Positions 18,627 to 29,400 of a stretch of DNA of 64,000 nt are shown here, in pieces. The notes under the pieces were generated by a model. The model was given only the letters and a program-made list of their open reading frames with translations. It did not search any database and was not told the DNA's origin. Both the position numbers and the translations under genes were made by a program. The stretch is from Zelonia costaricensis. Taxonomy: Eukaryota > Euglenozoa > Kinetoplastea > Trypanosomatida > Trypanosomatidae. Numbering within the stretch: the stretch's first letter is position 1; the number at the start of each line of letters is the position of its first letter. The stretch is taken from the NCBI GenBank assembly GCA_030849075.1, contig JASAOO010003526.1, positions 26,004-90,003 of the forward strand. The letters run 5' to 3'.

Positions 18627-20282
18627 ATGAATGGGCAGCAGCCGGTGATTGTGGTGAACCAGCGCGTGGAGCGCGAGTCGGGTCGCAAGGCACAGATGAG
18701 CAACATTGAAGCCGCCAAGACGGTTGCCAGCCTCATCAGCAGCACCCTCGGGCCGTGCGCGATGCTGAAGATGATCCTGGACCCGATGGGTGGCACGGTG
18801 CTCACCAACGACGGCAACTGCATCCTGCGCGAGATTGACGTGGTGCACCCGGCGGCGAAGCACATGCTGGAGCTGGCGCGTGCGCAGGACGAGGAGGTCG
18901 GCGACGGCACTACGTCCGTGATCATTCTCACCGGCGAGATTCTGAGCCTGGCGCAGCCGCTGCTGGAGCGCAACATCCACCCGCTGAAGATTGTGAAGGG
19001 TTTCACGCAGGCGCTTTCTGATGCCCTCGCGGCCGTCGAGCGCATTGCCACCTCGATTGACCCCGAGAACAAGGAGCAGCTCGAGGAGGTGGTGCGCGCG
19101 TGCCTGGGCACGAAGTTCAACTCCCGCGAGGAGGAGCTGATGTGCCGCATGGCCGTCGAGGCTACGCTGCGCGTCGTGCAGGTGAACCCCATCACCGGCG
19201 TCAAGGACATCGACATCAAGCGCTACGCCAAGGTCGAGAAGATCCCTGGCGGTTCGATCACGGACAGCGTGGTGCTGGACGGTGTCATGTTCAACAAGGA
19301 CCACATTCACTCCAAGATGCGCCGCTACATCGAGAGCCCGCGCATTCTGCTGCTCGACTGCCCGCTCGAGTACAAGAAGCCCGAGACGGCCATTAACGTG
19401 GAGGTGACCAAGGACACTGACTGGGAGGCGCTGCTGAAGCAGGAGGAGGACTACGTGCGGTCCATCTGCAACGTCATCATCTCCTTCAAGCCGGACGTTG
19501 TCATCACCGAGAAGGGTGCCTCCGACCTGGCGGCGCACTTCCTTTACAAGGCCGGCATCACCTGCATCCGCCGCCTGCGCAAGACCGACAACAACCGCAT
19601 CGCCCGCGCCACGGGGGCCACGATCGCGAGTCGTGTGGAGGAGCTGACCGACGAGCACCTCGGCAACTGCGGCCTCTTTGAGATCAAGAAGATCGGTGAC
19701 GAGTACTTCACCTTCATCACCGGCTGCCCGGGCGGCTCGGCCTGCAGCATTCTCCTGCGCGGTGCCAGCAAGGACACACTGAACGAGATGGAGCGCAACC
19801 TGCACGACGCCATGTGCGTGGCGCGCAACATCATTCTCGAGCCCCGTATCGTCTACGGCGCGGCGTCGTGCGAGATGTCCGTCTCGGCGACGCTCATGGC
19901 CAAGGCGAAGTCGATCGGCGGCGTGGAGCAGGCGGCGTACCAGGCCGTCGCGATGGCGCTCGAGGTCGTCCCGCGCATCCTCACCAGCAACTGCGGCGCC
20001 AACGTGATCCGTGTCGTCACGGATCTGCGCGCCCGCCACGCGAATCCCGAGGGGTGGTACTGGGGCATCGACGGGCACACCGGGCACATCGTGGACGTCC
20101 GCACGATCAAGATCATCGAGCCGGCCGCTGTCAAGATTCAGGCCCTGAAGACGGCGATTGAGGCAGCGTCGATGATTCTGCGCGTCGACGACGTTGTGTC
20201 GGGCACGAAGCTGCGCCAGGAGAAGCCCGCTGCGAAGCCGCAGCAGATGGAGGAGGACCCGGAGGCGACCCCGGAGGCGTAA
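18627..20282 (+). CDS. CCT3: T-complex protein 1, gamma subunit (CCT3 chaperonin)
   Basis: A 551-residue subunit of the cytosolic group II chaperonin TRiC/CCT, which folds actin, tubulin and WD-repeat proteins in an ATP-driven cycle. Clear motifs are the N-terminal KAQMSNIEAAKTVA, SSTLGPCAMLKM, LTNDGNCILREI with Asp62, and the ATP-binding GDGTTSV at 92-98. The apical domain lies around 210-370 and the C-terminal equatorial domain contains the NCGAN and EPAAVKIQALKTAIEAA stretches. Gamma identity is supported by the GQQPVIVVNQ-type start and the overall match to CCT3. It appears complete. Codon use is strongly GC3, like the other housekeeping genes here. Confidence 0.96.
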   Translation: MNGQQPVIVVNQRVERESGRKAQMSNIEAAKTVASLISSTLGPCAMLKMILDPMGGTVLTNDGNCILREIDVVHPAAKHMLELARAQDEEVGDGTTSVIILTGEILSLAQPLLERNIHPLKIVKGFTQALSDALAAVERIATSIDPENKEQLEEVVRACLGTKFNSREEELMCRMAVEATLRVVQVNPITGVKDIDIKRYAKVEKIPGGSITDSVVLDGVMFNKDHIHSKMRRYIESPRILLLDCPLEYKKPETAINVEVTKDTDWEALLKQEEDYVRSICNVIISFKPDVVITEKGASDLAAHFLYKAGITCIRRLRKTDNNRIARATGATIASRVEELTDEHLGNCGLFEIKKIGDEYFTFITGCPGGSACSILLRGASKDTLNEMERNLHDAMCVARNIILEPRIVYGAASCEMSVSATLMAKAKSIGGVEQAAYQAVAMALEVVPRILTSNCGANVIRVVTDLRARHANPEGWYWGIDGHTGHIVDVRTIKIIEPAAVKIQALKTAIEAASMILRVDDVVSGTKLRQEKPAAKPQQMEEDPEATPEA

Positions 20283-21905
20283 GTCACACGCGCGAAGCGC
20301 CGAAGGGGGGGGGGGAGGGCGACTGCCCCTTTCGTACCTGTGTCCCCGGTGGTTGTGCTGAACATGTCCTATACTCCTGCACGTTCTGTGGCAGGGAAGC
20401 AAGCCGGTCGCTCAGTTTTCGAGAAGCTGCCCTGATGCTTCACGGCGGTGATGAGTGCGTTGAGGACGACGTCGGCTCTCTCTTTCTTCTCCTGTTTTTT
20501 TTGCCTTGGCTGTGCTGCGACGAAGTATGCGCCGCCAAGTCGAGGTTAATGTGAAGTGAGGCGTGTTGTGTGTTGTGTGTTGTGTGTTTTTCTTTGTGTG
20601 CGTGTGTGTGTGTGTTTTGTACCGATGCAAGGGTAGGCGACACGCGATGCGGAAAGGGAAGAAGGCTGCGGAGCACCGCGCATGATGAGGGGAACTGGTG
20701 CAGCGGAGCAGGGGCATCGATCTTGCGTCTCATGTCCTTTCCTTCTCCTCCGTACCACGCTGCAGCAGTTTGCACTCGCTCCGCAGTCCCCCTTTTTTGA
20801 CGGCCACCAAGAGCTCCGTGAGCCGCGCACACGGCAGCGGCGATGGGGCCTTCTGGGGAGGAGACAAAGGGGACACGAAGAGGAGGAGGAGGAGGACACG
20901 GCGAAGGACGGCGTTCTCACATCGTGGCAAGCAGCGAGGAGAGAAAAAGAGAGAATGCCGGGATGGGCTACAGGGGACACCGTCCCCTCAGCTCGTATCG
21001 CTCACATGCCGCCTCTCCCTACGTGAAGAAAGAACCAAAGGAGTTCACGACGCGCTTCCTGGTGATGAGGCTGCTCGGCACCTCTCTCTTTCTCTCTTTC
21101 TCTGCCTGTGATTGGTTGCAGGTGGGTGCGCCTCGCCCGTTGTTCTCTTACCGTCGATCTTTGGCCCCCCTCCCCCCTCCCCCGACACACTGTCTACTCG
21201 TGTCCACCCTCCCCCTTGCGTGGTGCTTGTAAGTAAAGAAAAGGGAGAGATAGAAAGGGTCAGCCCACTCTCAGTTCTCCATCTGCCTTGAACCGAAAGC
21301 CAACTCAGCAAAGTGTCCGCTCCTCGCTAGCCTCGTGGCGAAGGCCAGAGGAAGGAATCGTGAGAGAGGACCTACGGTACGGAGAGGGCGAGCGGCGATG
21401 GCGGGCTGCCGTGTTTCACACGCCGGCGCCTGCGCGCCCGCCACCGTGTCCGTCGCGGTGCTTGCCAAATGCGCGCTCTTCGTGCGGCGGCGTGCGGCCC
21501 ACGCATCCGCGTCTGAGCGTGTCGGTGGCTCAGCCATGGACGCTCGCTGGCGGACAGGGACGATACGGCCGTGCTTCCCCCTTTTAGTTTTCCGCACGAG
21601 CGCTTTCTCTTCTCGTGAGTCTCCGCCTTCGTCCCCCCCTTTCCTGTCCTTCCACTGGCCTTCTCCACTCGCGCGTCATTATCTCGAATCAACGTCGCGC
21701 AGCGGACACGCCTTCCATAGAAGCAGGTGTCGCCACAGACCCACGCAAACTCTCTGCATCACCGCCTCGGCTCACCACGTGGCATCGCCGTATTTACATC
21801 TTTCCACCGTTCCTGTATCTGGTACTCTTGTCTTCCAGGGGCCACGTCCTGCTTCCTGCCCCAACTCCCCCCCCCCCACCACTCCGTCCCCCACCCTGCT
21901 GCACC
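20283..21905 (+). other. Long intergenic spacer CCT gamma - KAP-like gene
   Basis: About 1.6 kb without a supported gene. The first half holds GT runs (about 20563-20617) and purine-rich DNA; the second half is pyrimidine-rich. AG at 21837-21838 after tcttcc is a likely acceptor about 67 nt before the next ATG. Confidence 0.5.
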
Positions 21906-22583
21906 ATGCTCCGACTGTCTCTGTGGCGTCTCGGCGGCGCCGTGACCCGCGCCTCCGCCGCCGCAGCGGCATCGGTCAAGCAGCGGCGCGGCGCCACGCC
22001 GCAACGCACCGCATCGGCCCCGCGCCGCGCCGCCTCGCCACCTAGAACGAAGGTCTTGAAGCGCGCCAAGACACCGATGTCAGCACGTGGCCGGTCTCGC
22101 TCAGCTGGCGGAAACGGAGCGTCCTCCCCCTCTGCTGGCCGGGGTCGTGGTCGCGCGTCGAGCACCAGGTCTGCCTCGAGGGGGCGTGGACGCGGCGGCG
22201 GTTGTGGGGCTAGGAAGACCAAGTCGCCCGCCCCGCGCGCCGCGCCCCCTGCTCGGGCTTCCGCCGAGGAGGTATCGCATGTGGGCTCCGAGGGTGATGA
22301 AGCTGGCGCATCCGCCTCGACGCGCTCCGCCTCCACGCGGCCAGCAGGCATGTCGGCGGAGCGGGAGAAGGAGGTTCTCGACGCAGCGTCGCGGATGCAG
22401 GGCAAGGACATCACCGCCGAAGTGCCGGTGGCGGCATTTGCGTACGACATACTCAAGGCGCACCCGTCCGTGCGGAGCATGGGGCTGCGGGAGCGCATGG
22501 ACTTCTTGCTACGCCGCTGGAACCGGCTGAGCAAGGCGCAGAAGCTGGAGTACGTGAACGATCCCCTGCGAGGGCTGCTCTAG
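21906..22583 (+). CDS. Kinetoplast-associated-protein-like basic DNA-binding protein
   Basis: A 225-residue, very basic protein. It starts with a short MLRLSLWRLG-type presequence like the cleaved mitochondrial leaders of kinetoplast-associated proteins (KAPs). A long Ala/Arg/Ser/Pro-rich stretch follows (about 15-150), with RGRGR repeats and KSPAP-type motifs like the H1-like tails that neutralise DNA. The C-terminal ~65 residues (from AEREKEVLDAASRMQGK to the end) form a compact predicted helical domain. Its AYDILKAHPSVRSMGLRERMDFLLRRWNRLSKAQKLEY segment (split here: AYDILKAHPSVRSMG / RWNRLSKAQKLEY) resembles an HMG-box. A role in packing mitochondrial kDNA is likely but inferred; a nuclear HMG-like protein is the alternative. 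Confidence 0.7.
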   Translation: MLRLSLWRLGGAVTRASAAAAASVKQRRGATPQRTASAPRRAASPPRTKVLKRAKTPMSARGRSRSAGGNGASSPSAGRGRGRASSTRSASRGRGRGGGCGARKTKSPAPRAAPPARASAEEVSHVGSEGDEAGASASTRSASTRPAGMSAEREKEVLDAASRMQGKDITAEVPVAAFAYDILKAHPSVRSMGLRERMDFLLRRWNRLSKAQKLEYVNDPLRGLL

Positions 22584-23383
22584 AGCCTTCTTGATGCTAT
22601 CGCCCCCCCCCCTCTACCTAAGTGTGCGCGCGTCGCGTCGAAGGCAGAGAAAGGGGAGACGGGCGCCGTGATTGGGCGCGCGTGTGCACATGAGCTCCTG
22701 GTCTTGCGATGTGATGCATAGAGGCCGCTGTGAATACAGATGGTGTACTTGTAGACGAGTGTGCGGAGGAGCAAGAGAAAATGGTGGCGGTCGGTGGTTT
22801 CGCTCACACTCACACTCAGACACGCACACACACACCCCTCTTCCCCGCTGGACGAGATGGAAGTGGAGGAGAGGAAGTGAGGTTGTGGCTGGGTCTGCAA
22901 GGGCATTCCGCCGGCTTGCCTGATGGCACAGTCAAGGCTGCGGGCCGCTACACTTCTCTCCCCCTCTTCCCCTTGCTCCAACGCTGAACCGCTCTTGTCC
23001 GCACCAAAGTCACTCTTTACGAACGACGAAAAAAAAAAGAAATGGCGTTTGCGCCGTGTCACGCGAGGTGCTGCAGTGGGTAGGTGGAGTGCACAGCAGG
23101 GGTGTCGCCTCCCTTGCATCTCCGGCTTTGCGGTGTGTGTGTGTGTGTGTGTGCCCTGCCTGGATCACGCTCGGGCGTGCTTCTTTCTTTTCCATGTAGC
23201 GTCGCTCACTCTTTCCACGGCCTCCTCCTCCGCGTTTTCTTCGCTACTTCTGTATGACCCCATTGTCGGCACCGAAACAGTGCAAGCACTGGCCACTCTC
23301 TTTTACACACACACGACGCGCACACGAGCACACGAGCAGAGAAGGAGGGACACAACCCGTTGCAGCTGGGGTTCAAAAGGCAC
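22584..23383 (+). other. Intergenic spacer KAP-like - PPR gene
   Basis: About 800 bp, no gene. GT and CA runs lie at about 22803-22835, 23133-23152 and 23304-23320, with a pyrimidine-rich section near 23180-23250. Confidence 0.5.
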
Positions 23384-25870
23384 ATGGCGCATGTGATGGG
23401 CCTTGCAGGCCCCGTGACAAGGTCTGTGGCTCCCTCCTCGCCCTTGTCGTGGTCGACAGCGCGTCTCGCGCGTCTTTTTGCTGCCGGCCTCTGTGTGTCG
23501 ACGCATGGCGCGCACAGATGCGGGCAAGTGCTCACCCGCCGCTTTCTGGGTGACGACCAGAGCGGGTCAGCCTCCGCGGCTGCCGTTGCTGTGGCCCGCC
23601 GGTGCGTGCATGAGCGGCCCTTCCAAGAGCTGCCCGAGGACGTCACGCAGGGTGAAGCCTACGTTGTCGCTCGGGATGCGCTGCTGCAGCTGAACATCAT
23701 GCTGCGCCGTGGTATCGAGCCAGACGTCCTCATGTACACCTCTCTCATCGCCACCATGGGCCGAGCGGGTCTGGAGTGGCAGGCGTACAAGCTCTTCTCC
23801 CGCATGATCGAGCAGGACATCCAGCCGCTGCCCGAAACCTACGTGGCGCTGCGAGATGCGACGTCGAAGCAGCGGGCCGCGCTGCGCGAGCAAATTCAGA
23901 CGAAGGTCGAGGAGTCCGTCGAGATCTTTCCTGAGGAGCTCGCCGTGGCGGAGCGGGCGCGGCAGCGAGAGGAGGACCGCCGCTGCATTGCCAAGTTCGA
24001 GGAGTACATGCGCGGCGTGCTGCCCGCGACATCGTCCGCGCCGTCGCCAGTGCCCACTGCGAGGTCGGCCAGATCTGCAGCGGAAAGCGGTGATAGCGAC
24101 AGCGGGAATGAAGAAAGCTCCCCTCGCGCGAGCGGCCCTGCCAGCATCGCGACGATGCACATTCGCAACCCAACGGATGCCTGGAACACGACACAGATGG
24201 CGCAGGAGCAGCGCGGCCATGCGCACGCTCTTGCGAAGGGTGACAGCGCCGCCGAGCTCCGCACCGCGCTGGACCGGCTGGACGAGGAGGAGCTGCGCAT
24301 CTACCTCTCAGCGCAGCGCCAGCTCCGACACGGCAGCAAGGCGCAGCTCATTGACCGAATTCTGCGCAGCGTGAGCGCCACCGCGATCCATGCGATGCTG
24401 GCCCGCCGCTCGCACTACTTCCGCTCCGTCGAGCAGATTCTAGCGGCGGATCTGCGGCAGCTGAACATGTCCAGCCCAGCTGCGGCCCCGGAGGCGGCGA
24501 GTGGGGGCGGCCGCGAGTCGGCAGATTCTCATGCCGGGCCGGACCAAACGATGCGGGCGACCGAGCGTGAGGCGATTGCGCCGGAGGTGCTGCACGCGCC
24601 ATGGGGCATCTTGCGCAAGCCGATGCGCTCCCGCGCAGATGCGGCGGCCACCGCCGCAGTAGACGGGGCCACAAGCCGACGCAACGCGGAGCGGCTCGAG
24701 CGAGTGCGACTTTCAGAGCCGGAGCTGAGCCTCATCAAGCACAAGGCGGAGACGAACGACTTGGACGAGCTGCCGGAGTCGCTGCTGCGCCGCTACGCGT
24801 ATCAGTTCCAGCTGCGGTGGCGCCGCAAGGATGGGGCGTCGTCGCTGCTGCAGGCGGTGCAGTGGCACGTGACAACGTACGTGGCCCGGCCCGTGGGCGC
24901 GAGCGAGGCGGCGGCACAGCTCACCTCGCCGACCCCGACCCCGCCGATCCGCCTGCAGAAGGAGCGGGAGGGCATGCAAGAGACGCTGGCCAACTACGAG
25001 GCCTTCCGCGTCATTGCCCAGCGCACGAACAACCTCCAGGTGGTGGACGGCCACGAGATCAACCGCCACCTGCAGCGGGTCCGGCGCGACGCCGCGCAGC
25101 AGGAGCGCCGGCTCGAGACGGCACTGCGGCGGGAGCGGCACGTGATGGCGGCTGCAGGGCTCGCCGCGTCAGCCAAGTCCTTCACACCACCCCCACACGA
25201 AGACACGGCAGTGACGCAGGTGCTCGGCATCGGGGAAGGCGACGGCGGCGGCGACGGCGACGGCACCGGCCCAGCGCGGCTCGCAACACCGCACGAGGGT
25301 GCGACTGCGTTGATCGAGGCGGGTGGTGACGCGGTGCGCGAGCGAGAGGGGGCGGGCACGGAGGCGGGCGGGGAGGCGTCAGCGAGTGAGCTGCCGCCGT
25401 GGGCTCTTTTCGAGGAGGAGGACGAGTTCAACCTTTCCTCTGGACGCTTCGGCGACCCAACCTTGGGCCGATATCAGGAGCTGAGCGACTCCAAGATGCA
25501 GGTGCTGCCCACCCGCGCCGCCCAATCGCAGTGGTCGGTCGATCGCCAGCTGCTGCCCTCCTCCCTCAAGGACATTGTGCAGGAGGCGGAGCTGGAGCAG
25601 CAACGGCGGCACGACGCCGTCGAGCACGAGTACGCGCGTCGCCTGCAGTACACCAAGTACCGCAGGTGGGACAATATGATTTCCAGGGCGCAAGCGCGGA
25701 AGCGGGGGCACGCAGCGGCGAGCGAGGAGGAGGAGGAGGCAGAGGAGGACGGCGCGAAGGCGGTTCAGCCGCTGCCGGCGAAGCGCCGACTCTCTCAGCT
25801 TCTGCGCAAGGGCAAGGACCGCCAGCGTCTCTCGACCGTGGTGCGGGCCAAGTACAGCCGCAGCCTCTAA
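23384..25870 (+). CDS. PPR and SAP-like domain protein, probably mitochondrial
   Basis: An 828-residue protein. The first ~60 residues are basic, Ser/Ala/Leu-rich and suit a mitochondrial presequence. At about 105-165 there is a pentatricopeptide-type pair (GIEPDVLMYTSLIATMGRAG then AYKLFSRMIEQDIQPLPETY), an RNA-binding helical hairpin. At about 286-326 a SAP-like helix-extended-loop-helix appears (ELRIYLSAQRQLRHGSKAQL). The rest is charged helical sequence with low-complexity Gly/Glu linkers near 610-680 and a basic C-terminus. Few PPR units plus long helical parts recall trypanosomatid mitoribosome or RNA-processing factors, but I cannot name the role. The longer frame begins at a TTG, so the first ATG at 23384 was chosen; a second ATG lies four codons on. 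Confidence 0.75.
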   Translation: MAHVMGLAGPVTRSVAPSSPLSWSTARLARLFAAGLCVSTHGAHRCGQVLTRRFLGDDQSGSASAAAVAVARRCVHERPFQELPEDVTQGEAYVVARDALLQLNIMLRRGIEPDVLMYTSLIATMGRAGLEWQAYKLFSRMIEQDIQPLPETYVALRDATSKQRAALREQIQTKVEESVEIFPEELAVAERARQREEDRRCIAKFEEYMRGVLPATSSAPSPVPTARSARSAAESGDSDSGNEESSPRASGPASIATMHIRNPTDAWNTTQMAQEQRGHAHALAKGDSAAELRTALDRLDEEELRIYLSAQRQLRHGSKAQLIDRILRSVSATAIHAMLARRSHYFRSVEQILAADLRQLNMSSPAAAPEAASGGGRESADSHAGPDQTMRATEREAIAPEVLHAPWGILRKPMRSRADAAATAAVDGATSRRNAERLERVRLSEPELSLIKHKAETNDLDELPESLLRRYAYQFQLRWRRKDGASSLLQAVQWHVTTYVARPVGASEAAAQLTSPTPTPPIRLQKEREGMQETLANYEAFRVIAQRTNNLQVVDGHEINRHLQRVRRDAAQQERRLETALRRERHVMAAAGLAASAKSFTPPPHEDTAVTQVLGIGEGDGGGDGDGTGPARLATPHEGATALIEAGGDAVREREGAGTEAGGEASASELPPWALFEEEDEFNLSSGRFGDPTLGRYQELSDSKMQVLPTRAAQSQWSVDRQLLPSSLKDIVQEAELEQQRRHDAVEHEYARRLQYTKYRRWDNMISRAQARKRGHAAASEEEEEAEEDGAKAVQPLPAKRRLSQLLRKGKDRQRLSTVVRAKYSRSL

Positions 25871-26434
25871 ACGACACTGCGTACACGGTTTGCGTGTGTG
25901 TGTGTATGTGTATGTGTCACAGCATTTCTTCACAAGTTGCGTAAGGCCGGAGGCTGTAGAGTAGCGGTCATGGCCTCTACGTAGAGCCCCGACCCCTCTA
26001 ACAAGCAGCACACACGGTGCTTCTATGAGAAGCTCTCTCTCTTTGCGGCCCTTGCGACTCAAAGGTGCGCGTGTGAGGTAGATGGCGACTTTGCCCTTTG
26101 TTGGGTTTATTTGACGGCCCCCTCAGCTCCTGTACGCGGCGATGCGATGCGGCGCTGCGTGTGTGCATCGCTCGCGCTTCCCCCTCCTCGTTCGCAACTC
26201 CCCCTTCCTTCCTGTCCTTGACCGCGACACAGCCTCTCACCACCGCTACACACCAGACGGGGGCGAGAGGAGGCTTACACCCACCTAGACACCTACACAC
26301 CTACACACCTACACACCTAAACACACACACACACACCGATACGTTCTCTGATCGCGCCAGCTGCGCCCATCTCTGCTCTCGTCCGTTTGCCGTTCTGAGG
26401 CGGCGGAAAAAGTACGCCTCCGTCTAGCGCCGCG
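25871..26434 (+). other. Intergenic spacer PPR - RPGRIP1L-like gene
   Basis: No gene. It has GT runs at about 25891-25916 and a small tandem array of a ~10-base cctacacac unit at about 26288-26320 continuing into a CA run to about 26336. Confidence 0.5.
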
Positions 26435-29400
26435 ATGGCCTCTTCGTCGGCACGACCTGCGTCCGCCGGTGGCGCTGGTGCCCCGCCACGGGCTGCGCGG
26501 CCGCCCGGGACGGACTGGCAGGACTCCTTCTTCACCCTCGAGGAGCGCTACCGCCGCCTGCAGCAGCGCTTCAACGAGCAGGGGCAGGAGCTGAAGCTGA
26601 TGAAGGTGGCGCGCCGCAAGGAGGCCGCCCCACCCACCGGCCCGTCCCTCTCCTCTGTGTCGGCATCCGCGCGCCGCCCGCATCGACCGGCGAGCGCCGC
26701 AGCCGTGCGCCACGTTGCGGAGCCGGCCCCGCTCACTGCAGGCGGCGGCGGTGGCAGCAGTGGCGCGGCGGCTGACTCGTCGGCCTCCGCCTGGATGCAT
26801 GGGATATCACAGCCACAGCCCTCGTCGGCCGCACAAGCCTCGCCGCCGCCGCTCGTGTCCGCCCGGCCCAGCCAGTGGGCGGCCTACGAGGTCAGCCGTA
26901 ATGACGACACCGCCTCTGATGCCGGCGACCCTGCTGCACGAGGGGCGCCCATGTCAGGTGCGAATCCCTTCCCAGTCCCCCAGCCGCCGCGCATGTCGAC
27001 GTCTGCCTTTGCGACACCTCCAGCACACGCGTCGCCGTCGTCGGACGCCTACGTGGCGGTCCCGTCGTCGGCGGCTGCGCAGGCTGCGCGCGCTGCGTCC
27101 GTGGCGGAGGCCGCGGCCTGGGGCGAGGCTAGCGCGCTGCCCGATCCTGCCATGGTGTGGGGAAGCGACAGTCAGGGTAGCCTGCAGAACTACGTGGTGG
27201 CGAGTGCCCTCTACCACGCCAACGAGGAGCTGCGCCGCAAGCTGAACGAGTCGTCCACGACGCTGCAAACACTGCAGCAGGAGCTGGCCAGCACCCGTGG
27301 CCAGCACGCCGCTGGCCAGACGCGGCTCGAAAACGTCACGGCGCAGCTGCATCAGCTGGTGCGCGAGCGTGACCTAGCCACGCAGAAGCACACCAACGCG
27401 GCGCACACCATCACCGACTTGGAGCGCACCCTGCGCGACCGCATCGCCGAGGAGGAGAAGGTGCGCTTCTCGCTGGAGAGCCAGATCGCTGAGCTGCGCA
27501 GCCGCCTTGTGGTGGGGGCGGACAGCAACGACCTGCTCCAGAAGGACGTGCGCAGCCTGCTTGCCGAGACGCGCGACCGCACGGCGGAGGCGATGAAGCT
27601 GCGCTCGAACCTGGCGCTGACGGAGTCGGCGCTGTCATCACAGCGCAATGTCAACGAGAACATGCTGGTTGAGCTGCGTAGCCTGAACAACCAGCTCATC
27701 GAGGAGCGGAAGCGGCTTCTTTCCGCCACACGCGAGTCGCAGCTGGCCGCCCTGAGCCAGGCGCGGGTGGCCGACCTCGAGCAGCAGCTGCAGCGCGCCC
27801 GCGAGGAGCGCAACGCGATCGAGCGCGAGCACGTTGGGCTCATGTCGGAGTTCGTGCACGTCACGGAGGACGCCCTGCGCCATGCCCGTGCAGAGGTGCG
27901 GAGTGATGTGGCAGACTGGAAGGCGGCCGCGACGCACTGGGAGCAGGTGTCGCAGCTGCTGTACAAGGACATTGCCGAGCGCACGCAGCAGCACCTTCAG
28001 TGCCGTGCCGAGTGCGAGGACGCGCAGGGGCAACGCGACGCCAACGCGCTGCAGGTGCGGGCGCTGAAGGAGGAGGTCGCGCTGCTGTCGGCAAGGCTGG
28101 ACGTGGTGTGGCCGAGCCACGCGAGCGATGCGAAGGGGCTCACAGCGGAGGAGATTCTGGCCGCGTTCGGCCGCAAGGACCGCGCTGGCGTCTTCCTCTT
28201 CGATGAGCGGCGGCGCCGCCGTGCTGCAGCTCTCGCACGGCGGCGTCGCCCACGGAACGCTGCGGGGCAGGAGGCGTCCGCGGGGGACGGGGACGCGACG
28301 GAGGGTGCGGGGTCTGCGGCCCCAGCTCGCAAGGGTGACGCACAGGACGACGCAGAAGACAATCTGGAGAGTCCCGTGGAGGGGGAGGCGGAGGAGGATC
28401 TCGGCTTCGACCTCGCGGCTGCAGTGTTGGGCGACCTTCCGGCGGACCCGACGACGGTGGCGTGCCAGATACAGGAGCTGCACGAGGCCAACGCCACACT
28501 CTTGTCCGAGGTGCACCGGCTGCGCCTCACCAACGACCTCCTCCAGGACCGGCTGAGCGGTGTGACGGGGCGGGAGAAGGCCGAGCGGGCACGCGTGGCG
28601 GCGGCCGAGGTGTCCTTGCAGGCCCGCGAGCAGGCTGGTCACAAGGTGCTGGAGCGGCAGCTCGACCGGGTGGCCTTTCTCGAGGCGCAGGTGCGCTCGC
28701 TGCGGGGGTACCACGTGCCCGCCAACGCCCCAATCGAGCAGGTCGCCGACAACGAGAACATATTCGAGCTCTTCCTTGGCCAGCTGGTTGCCGCGGAGGT
28801 GCCTGTCGGGGTGGAGGTGCCGGATGCGTTTTCCACCATCTTCTGCTCCGCCGACTTCCTCGTGCACGAGACGATCACCACCGGCACGGTGCGCGGCTTC
28901 AACGGCTTCTTCGACGTCACCGCCTCCTTCTGCGTCTCAATGGATGCGCTGCTCTTGTACTACCTGCACACGCGCCACCTCCTCGTCCAGCTCCACCGTG
29001 TCCGCGATGCAGACGAGGCCGCTGCCGCCGCGAGCGTCGCGGTGAAGCCGGACTCGGCTGTCGCGGAGGGGCGTGAGGGGTCGGGCACTGCCGTCGCTTT
29101 GGCAGCCATCGCGGACGCCGGTGAGCGGGCGAGCTCCCGCAGCAGCACCCACCCTAGCCTGCGCATGGCGGAGCACATGTACGAAACCGTCGCGGAGGGG
29201 GAGGTGAGTCTGGCCGACATCGTCCTGCGCGGGGACTGCCGCCACGCTGAGCGACCGACGCTGAAGGGTCACGTGCGGCTCTGCACGCCGCGTGGGCGAC
29301 ACATCGCATCCCTCGAGTTCCGCCTCACGGCACGCCGGCCTTACACGGGGACGTTCATGCAGCTCGTCGAGGACGCCGCGGCGAGGGCGGCGGCAGAGGG

